From: Phyto melanocephala
Lineage: Eukaryota; Arthropoda; Insecta; Diptera; Rhinophoridae
Assembly (NCBI GenBank): GCA_941918925.1
Contig: OW799234.1
Coordinates: 107,691,884-107,755,883 of the forward strand
Direction: 5' to 3'
DNA length: 64,000 nucleotides
The notes beneath the pieces were generated by a model. The model searched no databases. It was given only the letters and a program-made list of their open reading frames with translations, and had not been told where the DNA came from. Below, in pieces: positions 33,423 through 44,702 of the stretch. The position numbers and the translations under genes were made by a program. Position 1 is the first letter of the stretch. Every line of letters begins with the position of its first letter.

Positions 33423-35766
33423 ATGTTAAAAACATGTGAAGTAACATTGTGGTACCTTAAAAGTATAAATTTTTATTTAAAGTAAGTAAAAAGAACTATG
33501 AGTTAACCAAAATAACATTCACGTAATACACTTTGCTTTTAAGTTTAGACCACACATTTGCACGGCACGTTTATTGGTATCCAAGGCTAATGAAAACATA
33601 GGACCCAGCAGTGAAGAAAAATTAAATGATTTTGCAAATATCCCAGTGAAATGCATACGAAATTTTAGTATAATTGCCCATGTGGACCATGGTAAAAGTA
33701 CTTTGGCTGATCGGTTGTTAGAACTGACTGGTGCAATATCGCGTAATTCTGGCAGCCAGGTTTTGGACAGTTTACAAGTGGAAAAAGAGCGTGGCATAAC
33801 AGTAAAGGCACAAACTGTATCCATTTTTCATACTTATAAAAATGTGAGGTATTTGCTTAACTTGATTGATACTCCGGGTCATGTCGACTTTTCCAATGAG
33901 GTCTCAAGATCCTTAGCAGCCTGTGATGGTGTTATTCTGCTTGTAGATGCCTGCCAGGGTGTACAGGCACAAACGGTGGCCAATTATCATTTGGCAAAAA
34001 CACGTAATCTGGCCGTTTTGCCAGTGCTTAATAAAATCGATATAAAACATGCTAATCCGGAGAGAGTTTGTAAAGATTTGAAAACTTTATTTGATATAGA
34101 GACAGATAGAGTGCTTAAGGTTGATATTATATTTTTTTAGAAATATTTTTAAATTAAATAATATTTTTTTGCTTTGTTTTAGGTTTCTGCTAAAGTTGGT
34201 ACTGGTGTTCCTGCTGTTTTGGACAAAATAATTGAAGTAATACCACCTCCAAACGTTGATCGTAATTCGCCCTTTCGGGCATTACTATTTGATAGTTGGT
34301 TTGATCGCTATCGCGGCGCATTGAATTTAATTTATGTTTCAAATGGAAAAATAGAAGTTGGTCAGGATATTCAATCGTTTAATACTAAAAAGGTGTATAC
34401 AGTGAAAAGTATTTCATTATTGAGGCCTGTTGAAACAGAACTGGATTGTGTGTAAGTCTAAAACTTTTTGGAAAACCTCGGTTTTTTCAAAACATGATTA
34501 AACTGATTAAATTTTTTTGCTTTTATAAAAATAATTTTTTAATATGATTAGTCGGTTCTGAAGGAATGCATTCTATAGACACCTCTAGAGTATAAAAATA
34601 TTACAATAATTATTGCTCGCTTATTTTTTTTTTTTAGATCTGCAGGTCAAGTTGCTCTTATTGCTTGCAATATGCGCATTAGTAAAGAATCCATAATTGG
34701 CGATACAATACATTTGAAAAATGAGAAATGTGAGGCTCTAGGAACTTTTAAACCACAACAACCCATGGTTTTCGCTGGAATATTTCCCACTGATCAATCA
34801 AAACATGTAGCTCTACGTAGTGCCATCGATAAACTCATTCTCAATGATTCCGCCGTAACAATAAAAGTAGATTCCAGTCCTGCTTTAGGTCAAGGTTGGC
34901 GTTTGGGGTTTCTCGGATTGCTACATATGGAAGTGTTTTGCCAACGTTTAGAACAAGAGTTTGGTGCTGAACCCATAATAACAGCACCATCGGTAACATA
35001 TCGCGTAGTATTAAAAAATTCCAAATTGATTAAACAAGTTGGCACTGATACAATGGAAATATCAAATGCTGCCCTGCTTCCCGAGCCTTTTAATATTAAA
35101 GAATATTACGAGCCTTTGGTTAAGGGTACCATAATAACACCAAATGAGTTTGTGGGACAAATAATAAGCTTATGCGTAGAACGTAGAGGTGTTCAGGAAA
35201 GTTCGGTTATTATCGATAACGATCGTATGCTTATGAAATATATACTGCCGTTAAGTGAAATAATTTTAGATTTCAATGATCTCCTCAAATCAATTAGTTC
35301 CGGTTTCGCTAGTTTTAATTATGAAGACTATGGTTATCATTTAACAAATTTAGTACGCTTGGATATACATTTAAATGGTAAGCCCGTAGAGGAATTGTGT
35401 CGTATAGTTCATGTTAGCAAAGCCAAAGATGTTAGTCGTAATATGACAGCTAAATTAAAGGAGATGATACCGAAACAGATGGTTCAAATTGCCATACAAG
35501 CATGTGTAGGCAGTAAGGTATTGGCTAGGGAGACCATAAAAGCATATCGTAAAGATGTTACCGCTAAATTGGTAAGTTATAAGAGATTAATTTGGCTTAT
35601 ATTCGATATAATATATTAATTGTCTTATGATTTGTTTAAGTATGGTGGAGATGTGACAAGACGCATGAAGCTGCTTAAACAGCAGGCTGAGGGTAAAAAG
35701 AAAATGCGCCAATTCGCCAACATTCGTGTGCCCTATGAAACTTTTATAAATGTATTGAAACGTTAA
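33423..35766 (+). CDS. GUF1: Mitochondrial translation factor GUF1 (EF4/LepA), five exons
   Basis: Proposed exons: 33423-33481, 33549-34119, 34183-34451, 34638-35571 and 35641-35766, all GT..AG, giving 652 residues (family about 650-700). GTPase motifs are all visible: AHVDHGKST (about 63-71), [20 protein letters not shown] and VSAKVGTG. After domain II ([17 protein letters not shown]) comes [20 protein letters not shown]. The LepA-specific C-terminal domain includes [39 protein letters not shown] and, in exon 5, [21 protein letters not shown]4 family members remodel stalled ribosomes; GUF1 acts in mitochondria. The main exon has no ATG before a stop at 33499. I therefore join an upstream exon ([20 protein letters not shown]) through a GTAAGT donor and a TTTAG acceptor; the result is a plausible presequence. 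That first exon is inference. Confidence 0.93.
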
Positions 35767-35882
35767 ATAGAGAAGAACAGAATTCAACAAAAAATTATAG
35801 AAGTTTGAACTAGATTTAAGGTAATTTAGTATATAAATTTATATTTTTATTTGATTCTTAAAAATTTTTACTTATTGAACAC
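35767..35882 (+). other. GUF1 3' flank
   Basis: Only 116 bp lie between the GUF1 stop and a transposon end at 35883. No canonical AATAAA is seen in this short gap; the 3' untranslated region may run into the insertion. Confidence 0.3.
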
Positions 35883-36483
35883 ATATGGGTCAATTTCAAA
35901 AAAAACGTACACATCGAGTTTTTTTTTTGCTTATTTTTAAAGTTTTTTCAATTCGCCGGTAAGAGCGGCCAATTTATGTAGAAATTGATGAAGATTCCGG
36001 TGGTTCTTGTAGGCTCTCAAAAAGATCAATATTTTTTGAATTTTTTTAGGTTTTCTATGATTTCTATCTTGAGCGTCACACACCAAATATGTATAAAAAA
36101 TCGCTAAAAATGCAAAAAGATTTGAAATTCAAGCTTACTTCGATGTTCTTTTGTTTCTTAAGATTGACTTGCGAAAATCACCTTTTCGATTATAAACACA
36201 AAATCACGATTCACCTTGATTTTTAATTTTTTTTAAAAGTGAGTAGTTATTTTAAAATTTTAAGATGAAAATATGTTAATTTTTGGTAAAAAAAAGACTT
36301 GAACTTAGAGGTTACTTGCAAAGTAATAGGCTTGTAACAATTAATTAATTAATTTAAAAAAAAAATTAATTTTAAGCGTTTTAAGGAAAAAACAAGTAAC
36401 AGTGCTATATTCGGCCGTGCCGAATCTTATATACCCTTCACAACGTGTAGTCATGCAATAACAATTGTTTGTATCACCATTCA

Positions 36484-36503
36484 TCTATATATATAAAAGT
36501 GAA

Positions 36504-36540
<37 letters not shown>

Positions 36541-37340
36541 GCTATAGACTCCGAAACTGTAAAACCGATCGGACTCAAACTTTGGCAAGTTGTTGTACAC
36601 ATACCAGGGAGTGTTTATGGGTGAAAAAAAGTGGGCGGAGCCACGCCCATAAAAAATTAGTTATCAGTTTTAGCTACTTGCACTTGACCGATTTTTCTGA
36701 AACTTTGCACACATATCGAGCTGTCATGACTAAATAATTTCGTGATAAAAAAAAGTGGGCGGGGCCACGCCCCTAAAAAAGTTTTAATTTTGAGGTACTT
36801 GCACTGGACCGATTTTTCTGAAACTTTGCACACATATTGAGCTCTCATGGCTTTATAATTTCGTGATTGAAAAAGTGGGCGGGGCCGCGCCCATAAAAAA
36901 TTAGTTATCAGTTTTAGCTACTTGCACTGGACCGAATTTTCTGAAACTTTGCAAACATACTGAGCTGTCATGACTTTACACTTTCGTCATTAGAAAAGTG
37001 GGCAGTGCCACGCCCATTAAAAAAAAGGTATCATTTTGAGGTACTTGCACTAGACCGACTTTTCTGAAACTTTGCACACGTATTGAGTTGTCATGACTAT
37101 ACAGTTTCGTAATAAAAAAAGGTATCATTTTGAGGTACTTACACTGGACCGATTTTTCTGAAACTTTGCACACTTATTGAGCTGTCATGACTATACAGTT
37201 TCGTAATTAGAAAAGTGGGCAGTGCCACGCTCATATAGAAAAAGTTATAGTTTTTAGCCTTGCACTTGATATTCGATTAAAATTTAGAATGCGATTAAAA
37301 TTCATGAAGGGGCGTAGCAACGCGCGCCGGGATTGGCTAG
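36484..37340 (+). mobile_element. Non-autonomous Helitron with five tandem monomers
   Basis: 5' end TCTATATATATAAAAGTGAA, a (GT)n run and ACTGTAAAACCGATCGGACT. Then roughly 90-120 bp monomers follow, each with GTGGGCGGGGCCACGCCCAT-like sequence and TTTCTGAAACTTTGCACAC. The 3' end is GCGCGCCGGGATTGGCTAG. It is inserted between A and T of a family R copy with no duplication; intact copies elsewhere show the uninterrupted site. Confidence 0.9.
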
Positions 37341-37608
37341 TCCCATATAAAATACGTGCATACTACACGTTAGAATAAATGTGGCATCGAATCCCAGCTG
37401 AGCCAAAAAAAATTTATTTTATTTAATATATTATTTATATTTGATTATTTTTTTTATATTTTTTTAAAATTTTTTTAAAAAATTTTTTTTTTAATTTTTT
37501 TTTAAATTTTTTTAAATTTTTTTTTTTTTGTAGTTTTTTTTATTATTTTTTTCTTATTTTTAATATTTTTTTTTTTTTTAATTTTTTGTGTTTGGTATAT
37601 TTTTTCAT

Positions 37609-37660
37609 GTATGTATGTATGTATGTATGTATGTATGTATGTATGTATGTATGTATGTTG
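37609..37660 (+). repeat. (ATGT)n microsatellite
   Basis: About 13 perfect ATGT units inside a family R copy; shorter versions of the same run occur at the same place in other copies. Confidence 0.9.
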
Positions 37661-38679
37661 TTGTTGTAATTGTGAAAAAAACGAGGTGGTCGTGGTTTTT
37701 TGCTCATATCTCAGAAAGTTATGGGGCGATTGTGCTGAATTTCAATAGCGATTCATTCCTGGATATTTCCAAGAGATTGATACCATATACAGATCTCAAC
37801 CAACACACGGACAGACGGTCAGGGCTTAATCGACTCCTCTATTCATAAGCTTTCAGAAAATATATACTTTATGGGGTCGGAAATGAAAATTGTAGAAATT
37901 ACAAACGGAATGACAAAGCTATATATACCCTTGTGCACCACAGGTGAAGGGTATAAAAAACTAAGTGTGACGATCAAGAGATTTTGTTGCACGTAAACAA
38001 GAAATAATGCCAAATTTAAAGTTTAACGTAAAAAAGTTTATTCTTTTACAAAAAGTAAGTAAAAAAAAAAAAAAAAATCTTCAAAAATCAAAAATTTTCA
38101 TACAAAACTAAACATATACATATTCTTTGATGTCTTTAACATATATAGAAAAAAGGAAGTAATTCTTGAAGAAACTTAGACACATATGTAAATATTTGAC
38201 GCAAAACAAAACTTAAATTAATATAATTTATAAATTTTTTATTCGAATTCTTATTCTGAATCTGTATAAACTTCATGAAATAACAAGCGGTTTTGTTTTA
38301 TTTTTATTCTCATTAATTTTTACCACTTTCGAATTAAGCTTGTGGCAGTTGCATAAATTTCCGGTCCCCCAGAGGGTTAAGTTGCAAAAGCACGATTAAA
38401 CTCAAATATACCACGATTATACCTTTCTTTCTTTTATATTCGTCATCACGCGCTTTATCGATCTTTATTTTCTCTCGATATCTTTGTGCTCTCTCAGCCG
38501 CCATTAATTTTGTTGTTTTACTCTTAAAAATTAAAAAATAAAATCATAATTAAGCATTTTAAGCTATGAAGCAATATACATATCAAAAGTGATGCTCATG
38601 AAATATTTGCCTATTCTGGTTTTTTTTTGTAGGCAATTTATTTCTCAAACTTACAAATTATAAAAAAATGAGTTGAAAC

Positions 38680-39057
38680 CAAGGCGAATTCATACAGGTG
38701 AAATTATCAGCCCAGCTGATTGTGAAACATTTTGTTAAAATTGGTTGACTTCGCTTTGATTTCATTTATTAATGCAGGGATAGGAAATGTGATTTTGGTT
38801 TCGATATTAAACAATTAACTTGAGTGTACTTTTTTGACAATAAATGTGCTTAATTTATGTATATTTTTTGCTTTTGCGTCATTAGTAATGTGTTTAAAAA
38901 AATTATAGTCTGTTTTTAATCAAATTTTATTATATTTAATATGTAAAAACAACTTTTCCATCCCTGATATACGATTTGGCCTTGACATAAAACATCCCAT
39001 GAAAAGTTGCTTTGTTGTATCAATTCGCCGTTGCATATACCTTATGGATATGCCTTG
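38680..39057. mobile_element. Compound hAT-like MITE, copy 1, perfect target duplication
   Basis: Ends CAAGGCGAATTCATACAGGT and CATATACCTTATGGATATGCCTTG; flanks GTTGAAAC on both sides (38672-38679 and 39058-39065). The middle holds a CAGGGATAGGAAATG..CCATCCCTGATATACG block. The same arrangement occurs at 51157-51524. Non-coding. Confidence 0.88.
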
Positions 39058-39682
39058 GTTGAAACCATGTAAACAATGATTGTCAACTTCAATTTTTTTA
39101 CATTTAATATATTCACTTTTAAAAAAATGAGCGTGACGCTCATGAAATTTTATCGTGCCCTTACCATGGTGTTCACAAAAACTGCGCAAATGCACACTTT
39201 TTTACAAAGATTTTTTTTTCGCTTTTTCACTTTTGTAATAATTAAGGTTTGTACTTTCCTTACGTTATTTACTTTATTTAAATGCATATTGAAAACTAGT
39301 AATATTACTTGAATTATAAAAAAAGTGACGCTCAATGCAAATTGTGGGGACAAACTTTCTTTGCAACACCAAATTCGCACTAATTTAGTTTTGACGACTA
39401 TAACAAATGAAAACACAAGAAAGAAACTCAATAATTCTAAAACTGTTATTAAATGTTGCATATTTACTTTTTTCTGGATTTTATTTAAATTTGTTTACTA
39501 AAAATTCTAACGGGGGACACATGCTTTTGTATGGAAGGAGTCCGAGGGAGAAACAAAACACCATTCTGAATAAACAAAAAAACAAACATACAAATTTGAG
39601 AATTACGTTTTTTTGTTACATATTCCTCGCTGATCACTCAAATTTTTTATTTTTTTTTGTTGTTTGTTTTTACCTAAAATAG
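39058..39682. other. Non-coding DNA with short palindromes
   Basis: ATGAGCGTGACGCTCAT (about 39127) is a 17-nt palindrome whose half GTGACGCTCA recurs at about 39325. Short open frames on both strands here are of low complexity; none is recognised. Confidence 0.35.
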
Positions 39683-40068
39683 TAGTGTAAAGTGCGGGGA
39701 CACAAAAATTGCGTTTTTTTTTTTAATTGACCCATATACATACATATATTTATTTATTTATTTATTTATTCAACGTAATATGAAGCCTCATTAGGCAAAT
39801 TAAAATATATTACATAGTTAAATCCTGAACATTAATATTATAAAAATTATCTACAAATAAAAACCTAACATACATGACCATTGGTTCCCAATCTTTTGAA
39901 AAGAAATCAAATAAGTGTAATAGTTAATTTAACGATCCCAATACATTATTATTAGCATTATATATTGGAACTTTATTTCAAATAGATGGTGTCGATCGCT
40001 TGGTTTAAATGATATAAAAAAAGAACTCGAAAAGACGTTAATAATTATTAAAAAAAAAACGATGTCTA

Positions 40069-41184
40069 TCTATATATATAAAAGTGAAACTCTGTGTGTG
40101 TGTGTGTGTTAGCTATAGACTCTGAAACTGTAAAACCGATCGGGCTCAAACTTTGGTAAGTTGTTGTACACATACCGGGGAGTGTTTATGGATGAAAAAA
40201 AGTGGGCGGGGCCACGCCCATAAAAAATTACTTATCAGTTTTAGCTACTTGCACTTGACCGATTTTTCTGAAACTTTGCACACATATCGAGCTCTGATGA
40301 CTAAATAATTTCGTGATAAAAAAAGTGGGCGGGGCCACGCCCATAAAAAAATTTTAATTTTGAGGTACTTGCAATGGACGGATTTTACTGAAACTTTGCA
40401 CACATATTGGGCTGTCATGACTTTATAATTTCGTGATTAGAAAAGTGGGCAGGGCCACGCCCATAAAAAAAAAGTTATAAGTTTGAGGTACTTGCACTGG
40501 ACCGATTTTTCTAAAACTTTGCACACACACTAAGCTGTCATGACTTTATAATTTCGTGATTAGAAAAGTGGGCAGTGCCACGCCCATAAAAAAAAGTTAT
40601 CATTTTGAGGTATTTGCACTCGACCGATTTTTCTGAAACTTTGCACACATATTGAGCTGTCATGACTTTATAATTTCGTGATTGAAAAAGTGGGCAGGGC
40701 CACGCCCATAAAAAATTAGTTATCAGATTTAGCTACTTGCACTGGACCGAATTTTCTGAAACTTTGCAAACATACTGAGCTGTCATGACTTTACACTTTC
40801 GTCATTAGAAAAGTGGGCAGTGTCACGCCCATTAAAAAAAAAAGGTATCATTTTGAAGTACTTTCACTGGACCGATTTTTTTGAAACTTTGCACACATAT
40901 TGAGTTGTCATGACTATACAGTTTCGTATTTAGAAAAGTGGGCAGTGCCACGCCCATTAAAAAAAGGTATCATTTTGAGGTACTTACACTGGACCGATTT
41001 TTCTGAAACTTTGCACACTTATTGAGGTGTCATGACTATACAGTTTCTTAATTAGAAAAGTGGGCAGTGCCACCCTCATAAAGAAATGTTATAGTTTTTA
41101 ACCTTGCACTTAATATTCGATTAAAATTTAGAATGCGATTAAAATTCATGAAGGGGCGTAGCAACGCGCGCCGGGATTGGCTAG
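40069..41184 (+). mobile_element. Non-autonomous Helitron with about seven tandem monomers
   Basis: 5' TCTATATATATAAAAGTGAA preceded by A, 3' GCGCGCCGGGATTGGCTAG followed by T. The monomers (about 120 bp) carry GTGGGC(G/A)(G/T)(G)GCCACGCCCAT and GAAACTTTGCACACATATTG. It has two more monomers than the copy at 36484, so the array length varies among insertions. Confidence 0.88.
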
Positions 41185-41344
41185 TACAGAATATATTAGA
41201 AAAAAGAAAATAAAAATATGTGAATAAAAGTTAAACAAAAAAAATTAATAATTCTTTTTTGCATACATATTTATAAGGGGTGAAGTCGAAAAAAAACACT
41301 CGTTTTGCCTTTTAACTTTTTTTGTAGGCAATATCGATTTTTTT

Positions 41345-41990
41345 GTATCTACACCATTTCTAATTGTATTTCAGAAATTTCCAATTGTATTTCAAAAGTT
41401 TCTAATTGTATTTCAGAATTTTCTAATTATATTTCAGAAATTTCTAATTATATTTCAGAAATTTCTAATTATTTTTCAGAAATTTCCATTTATTATTATA
41501 TTTCAGAAATTTCCATTTATTATTATATTTCAGAAATTTCCAATTATGTTTCAGAAATTTCCAATTATGTTTCAGAAATTTCCAATTATATTTCAGAAAC
41601 TTCTATTTGTATTTCAGAATTTTCCAATTGTATTTCAGAATTTTCAAAATGTATATCAGAAATTTCTATTTGTATTTTAGAAATTTTTATTTGTATTTCA
41701 GAAATTTATATTTGTATATCAGAAAATTCAATTTGTATTTCAGAAATTTCTATTTGCATTTCAGAATTTTCTATTTGTATTTCAGAATTTTCGAAATGTA
41801 TTTCAAAATTTTCCAAATTTATTTCAAAACTTTCCAAATGTATTTCAGAATTTTCCAAATGTATTTCAGAACTTTCCAAATGTATTTCAGAATTTTCCAA
41901 ATATATTTCAAAAATTTCTATTTGTTTTTTTTAGAAACTTCCAAATGTATTTCAGAAATTTCCAATTGTATTTTAGAACATGAAACAGAA
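41345..41990 (+). repeat. Minisatellite with 21-bp period, about 30 units
   Basis: The unit is close to TTTCAGAAATTTCCAATTGTA. Because 21 is a multiple of three and the unit lacks stops in several frames, long false open frames arise: 209 codons in one plus frame, 137 in another and 64 on the minus strand. The peptide ISEISNC is simply repeated. Units diverge more towards the right. Confidence 0.92.
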
Positions 41991-42418
41991 ATATTTATTT
42001 TACATCACAACATTTTATAATGTATATTTGTTTTGAGGACTGATTGCAAACATTATTACTTAATTTAAATTAAATATATCGTCTAAATTTCTTGATCTTT
42101 TTTAATTGATTATATTTGATTTTTATTTAAGCTTGAGATCACTTTTTTGTTTTTTTTTTTATAAAATTTTTTTTTTTCATACTCCTAAATATTTAGGGTA
42201 TTGTCCCTTGGGGTGAAATTTATGCCTCACCTAAATAACGTGAAGACTTCGATGAAATTTAAAATGAAGATAGACCTGCGTACCGTAGAACACATATGGC
42301 TTAGGTTTTTTTAATGTTCTAAGAGTTAGTTGTTTTAATTGAACTAAAAAAATATTTTCTATGTAGAATAATTTATATGCTAAAAGAACGTTTGCCGGGC
42401 CAGCTAGTGTGTATATAA
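41991..42418 (+). mobile_element. Possible Helitron 3' part ending GCCGGGCCAGCTAG
   Basis: AACGTTTGCCGGGCCAGCTAGT (42396-42417) has the GC-rich motif and CTAG|T end of a Helitron. A 5' end was not identified; it may lie before the minisatellite, in which case the array is Helitron cargo. Confidence 0.4.
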
Positions 42419-43199
42419 AAAAACAAACTTAATTATATATTTTTTTTAAGTTTTTTTTTTAGAAAATAAAAAAATATGCATTTGTTGAGAGCCAGAGTTC
42501 GAACTCAACGCTTGTAGGTAATTTAGTTAATAAGTATTTATATGCAGTATACAGATATACTCGACACTTGCCTCCAGAAATAAAAAGATCTCTTTGGTTT
42601 CTAATATGTATAGATATCTTTTAACAAAATTTTTATATTGTGAGCTTTTTTTATGGCTAATGCATATGTCGATCGCTTTATTTATTTTTTTTTACTAAAG
42701 AAAATTTTAATCGGCAGTGTTATCTTCAAATAATAATAAATTTTACAGACAAATTGCTGTAAGTTTCATTACTTTGAAATTGGGATATTAACTTTTTTAT
42801 ATATATTATCAAAAACATATTTTAATTTTGGATTATTTAAATAATTCAGATTGTTGAGTAAGTTGGTCTTCTTCCTTGTATTCTTTAGGAAGAACTTTTC
42901 GCAATTTATCACAATACGTTTTTGAAATTTTTTTGAGCATCGGCTTATTACATACATATTGCGGCAAAGAGTTTTATCTGATAGCTTTACTAAGTTTAAA
43001 ATAACTATTATTTGTTTAACTATAGCAAATATTTTATAATTTATTTGAAGTAATTTTGAATCTATTTATACTTTTTTAAAAGGCATTTTTAATTTACAAA
43101 ATCGTTTGCAAATATCAAGAAATTTTTTTTATCTTCTTTTGTAACCGAAAATTAGTTTCACTTCTTTCATATTTTGCTGGCGACTTTCGAAACACTTTT
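42419..43199. other. AT-rich intergenic DNA, nothing recognised
   Basis: No repeat boundary or coding signal that I can support. Confidence 0.4.
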
Positions 43200-43426
43200 A
43201 GGGTCATTATTACAACTTGCCTTTAGGTAAAGGCAGGATTTTTTATGTCCGATAAATAGATTAGCATTTTTACAACTTTAATTTTTCATTGTAATTATCG
43301 TTGACAATAATAATATTTAATAGATAAAAAAATAATAATAAATGAGGGCTTTATAATGCAAAGCCATTTATCGGTCCTACAAAATCCTGCCTTTAACTAA
43401 CGGCAAGTTGTACTAATGGCCCTTAA
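43200..43426. mobile_element. MITE with about 45-bp inverted repeats
   Basis: The left arm GGGTCATTATTACAACTTGCC ... AAAGGCAGGATTTT is mirrored on the right by AAAATCCTGCCTTTAACTAA and CGGCAAGTTGTACTAATGGCC. The interior is AT-rich. The right half occurs again at about 43807-43945 because of a tandem duplication. Confidence 0.65.
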
Positions 43427-44325
43427 AGTTTTTACGTTTTTTTTATACCCTTCACCTGTGGTGCACAAGGGTATATATAGCTTTGTCATTCCGTTTGTAA
43501 TTTCTACAATTTTTTTTCCGACCCCATAAAGTATATATTTTCTGAAAGCTTACGAATAGAGGAGTCGATTAAGCCCTGACCGTCTGTCCGTGTGTTGGTT
43601 GAAATCAACTTTTAGAAGCAACTATATGTTCCTCAGATCTGTATATGGTATCAATCTCTTGGAAATATCCAGGAATGAATCGCTATTGAAATTCAGCACA
43701 ATCGCCCCATAACTTTCTGAGATATGAGCAAAAAACCACGACCACCTCGTTTTTTTTGACAATTACAACAACAACATACATACATACATACATACATACA
43801 TACATACATTGTAATTATCGTTAACAATAATAATATTTAATAGATAAAAAAATAATAATAAATGAGGGCTTTATAATGCAAAGCCATTTATCGGTCCTAC
43901 AAAATCCTGCCTTTAACTAACGGCAAGTTGTACTAATGGCCCTTAAAGTTTTTACGTTTTTTTTATACCCTTCACCTGTGGTGCACAAGGGTATATATAG
44001 CTTTGTCATTCCGTTTGTAATTTCTACAATTTTTTTTCCGACCCCATAAAGTATATATTTTCTGAAAGCTTACGAATAGAGGAGTCGATTAAGCCCTGAC
44101 CGTCTGTCCGTCTGTCCGTGTGTTGGTTGAAATCAACTTTTAGAAGCAACTATATGTTCCTCAGATCTGTATATGGTATCAATCTCTTGGAAATATCCAG
44201 GAATGAATCGCTATTGAAATTCAGCACAATCGCCCCATAACTTTCTGAGATATGAGCAAAAAACCACGACCACCTCGTTTTTTTTGACAATTACAACAAC
44301 AACATACATACATAGATACATGTAA
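43288..44325. repeat. 519-bp tandem duplication
   Basis: CATTGTAATTATCGTT begins at 43288 and again at 43807, and the two units stay nearly identical to the CATACATACATA run. The duplicated unit includes the right half of the MITE at 43200 and the left part of a family R copy. The second unit has an extra GTCTGTCC. The duplication may be real and recent, or an assembly artefact of two haplotypes. Confidence 0.85.
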
Positions 44326-44702
44326 AAAACATACCAAACAAAAAAAATTACAAAAAAAAAAAATATTAAAAATAAGAAAAAAATAATAAAAAAAAAATAC
44401 AAAAAAAAAAATTTTAAAAAAATTTTAAAAAAAATTTTTAAAAATTTTTTAAAAATTTTTCTAAAAAAATTTAAAAAAAATATAAAAAAAAATAGTAAAA
44501 TATAAATAATATATTAAATAAAATAAAATAAAATAAAATTTTTTGGCTCAGCTGGGATTCGATGCCACATTTATTCTAACGTGTACGTATGCACGTATTT
44601 TATATGGGATGAATGGTGATACAAACAATTGTTATTGGATGACTACACGTTGTGAAGGGTATATAAGATTCGGCACGGCCGAATATAGCACTGTTACTTG
44701 TT
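43968..44702 (-). mobile_element. Family R repeat, complete copy (subfamily A)
   Basis: Read on the minus strand: AACAAGTAACAGTGCTATA start (44702), palindrome GCCGTGCCGAATC, tRNA-like part (about 44545-44582), T-rich tract, ending at TTTATACCCTTCACC (43968). A partial first copy of its end lies at 43443-43800. Confidence 0.75.

Larger units (their letters stand above)
36391..37959 (+). mobile_element. Family R repeat (subfamily A) interrupted by a Helitron
   Basis: Begins AACAAGTAACAGTGCTATA and ends CAGGTGAAGGGTATAAAA. The left part stops at CACCATTCA (36483) and resumes at TCCCATATAAAATACG (37341). The tRNA-like stretch is at 37370-37406, followed by a T-rich tract and a pure (ATGT)n run (about 37609-37660). 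Confidence 0.8.
35883..39737. mobile_element. Possible DNA transposon with ATATGGGTCAATT ends, hosting nested insertions
   Basis: The left end ATATGGGTCAATTTC plus an A run and CG is mirrored at 39712-39737 by CG, a T run and AATTGACCCATAT. Inside are a family R copy (36391-37959) with a Helitron in it, and a compound MITE (38680-39057). Near the right end GGGGACA recurs at about 39347, 39514 and 39699. Removing nested DNA leaves about 1.9 kb without a recognisable transposase. Target duplications are ambiguous. Confidence 0.45.

Noticed and set aside
37588..37848. 86-codon frame over the (ATGT)n run
   Set aside because: The frame is made of repeat peptide and family R non-coding sequence; the same frame recurs wherever the repeat does.
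39076..39682. Overlapping frames of 78-103 codons on both strands
   Set aside because: Low-complexity F/T/K-rich peptides in the flank of a MITE; overlapping frames on both strands argue for chance.
41305..41934. 209-codon frame ISEISNC repeated, as a possible protein gene
   Set aside because: It is produced by the 21-bp minisatellite; two other frames, including one on the opposite strand, are open for the same reason.
41345..41990. CRISPR-like regular array
   Set aside because: There are no distinct spacers; units are contiguous 21-bp tandem copies in a eukaryotic genome.
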